DNA of 44,115 nucleotides from Acidobacteriaceae bacterium. Its GTDB lineage: Bacteria; Acidobacteriota; Terriglobia; Terriglobales; Acidobacteriaceae. Location of the stretch: NCBI GenBank assembly GCA_003132445.1, contig PKXU01000088.1, forward strand, positions 1 through 44,115, written 5' to 3'. Each line of letters opens with the position of its first letter. Position 1 is the stretch's first letter. The notes under the pieces were generated by a model. That model saw only the letters and a program-made list of their open reading frames with translations. It searched no databases and was not told the DNA's origin. The translations under genes and the position numbers were made by a program. This document shows positions 42,757 to 44,115 of this stretch, in pieces.

Positions 42757-44115
<1,359 letters not shown>

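Overview
The window looks like chromosomal DNA of an acidobacterium of the Terriglobia type (Koribacter/Terriglobus-like). This is inferred from the gene mix: a BshC-type bacillithiol enzyme, a bactofilin, a BNR/sortilin-like secreted giant, a psd-pssA cluster, an NSAR/OSBS enzyme beside a GNAT protein, and intergenic short-period repeats. Most genes are intact housekeeping or metabolic genes. I saw no rRNA, tRNA, CRISPR array, prophage or transposase gene.

Layout. 0.2-3.2 kb: a frameshifted subtilisin-like protein lacking catalytic residues, and a RimJ/RimL-type GNAT. 3.2-8.3 kb: a repeat-filled gap, bshC, a LysE-type exporter, a HAD hydrolase, a small membrane protein, a CxxC coiled-coil protein and a glycerophosphodiester phosphodiesterase. 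8.4-12.7 kb: a DrrAB-like ABC exporter, a glycerol-3-phosphate dehydrogenase and a DJ-1/PfpI protein. 13-19 kb: mazG, a GNAT plus NSAR/OSBS pair, a secreted protein of unknown function, a bactofilin and two methyltransferases. 19.2-27 kb: an MsbA-like ABC exporter, hemW, an acyl-CoA dehydrogenase, a two-gene membrane operon with an MBOAT/wax-synthase-like protein, and meaB plus methylmalonyl-CoA epimerase. 27-36.6 kb: tsaB-rimI, a DUF465-like protein, the 1086-residue BNR protein (reverse strand), then psd, pssA, a degenerate aspartate-semialdehyde-dehydrogenase paralogue, lptE and holA. 36.6-44.1 kb: an ammonium transporter, a hydroxyproline-epimerase-like enzyme, galK, and an arginine operon on the reverse strand (argF-argG-argH-short NAGS-like GNAT).

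Functional links. psd and pssA together make phosphatidylethanolamine from CDP-diacylglycerol. GDPD and GlpD can pass glycerol-3-phosphate from lipid head groups to central metabolism. meaB and mce belong to methylmalonyl-CoA handling. The arg cluster covers the end of arginine synthesis plus a probable first-step acetyltransferase. The GNAT/NSAR pair matches the known N-succinyl-amino-acid racemisation arrangement.

The most unusual signal is between the genes. At least six intergenic sites carry degenerate tandem repeats with the same 7-bp period but different unit sequences. Three of them are paired inverted arms around a 27-72 bp spacer. At three sites the repeat supplies the stop codon of a neighbouring gene. 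Two MITE-like elements with inverted ends (19069-19229 and 26258-26362), a solo palindrome, and 8-, 15- and 16-bp repeats add to this. Constant period and architecture with changing sequence is the best candidate here for something undescribed.
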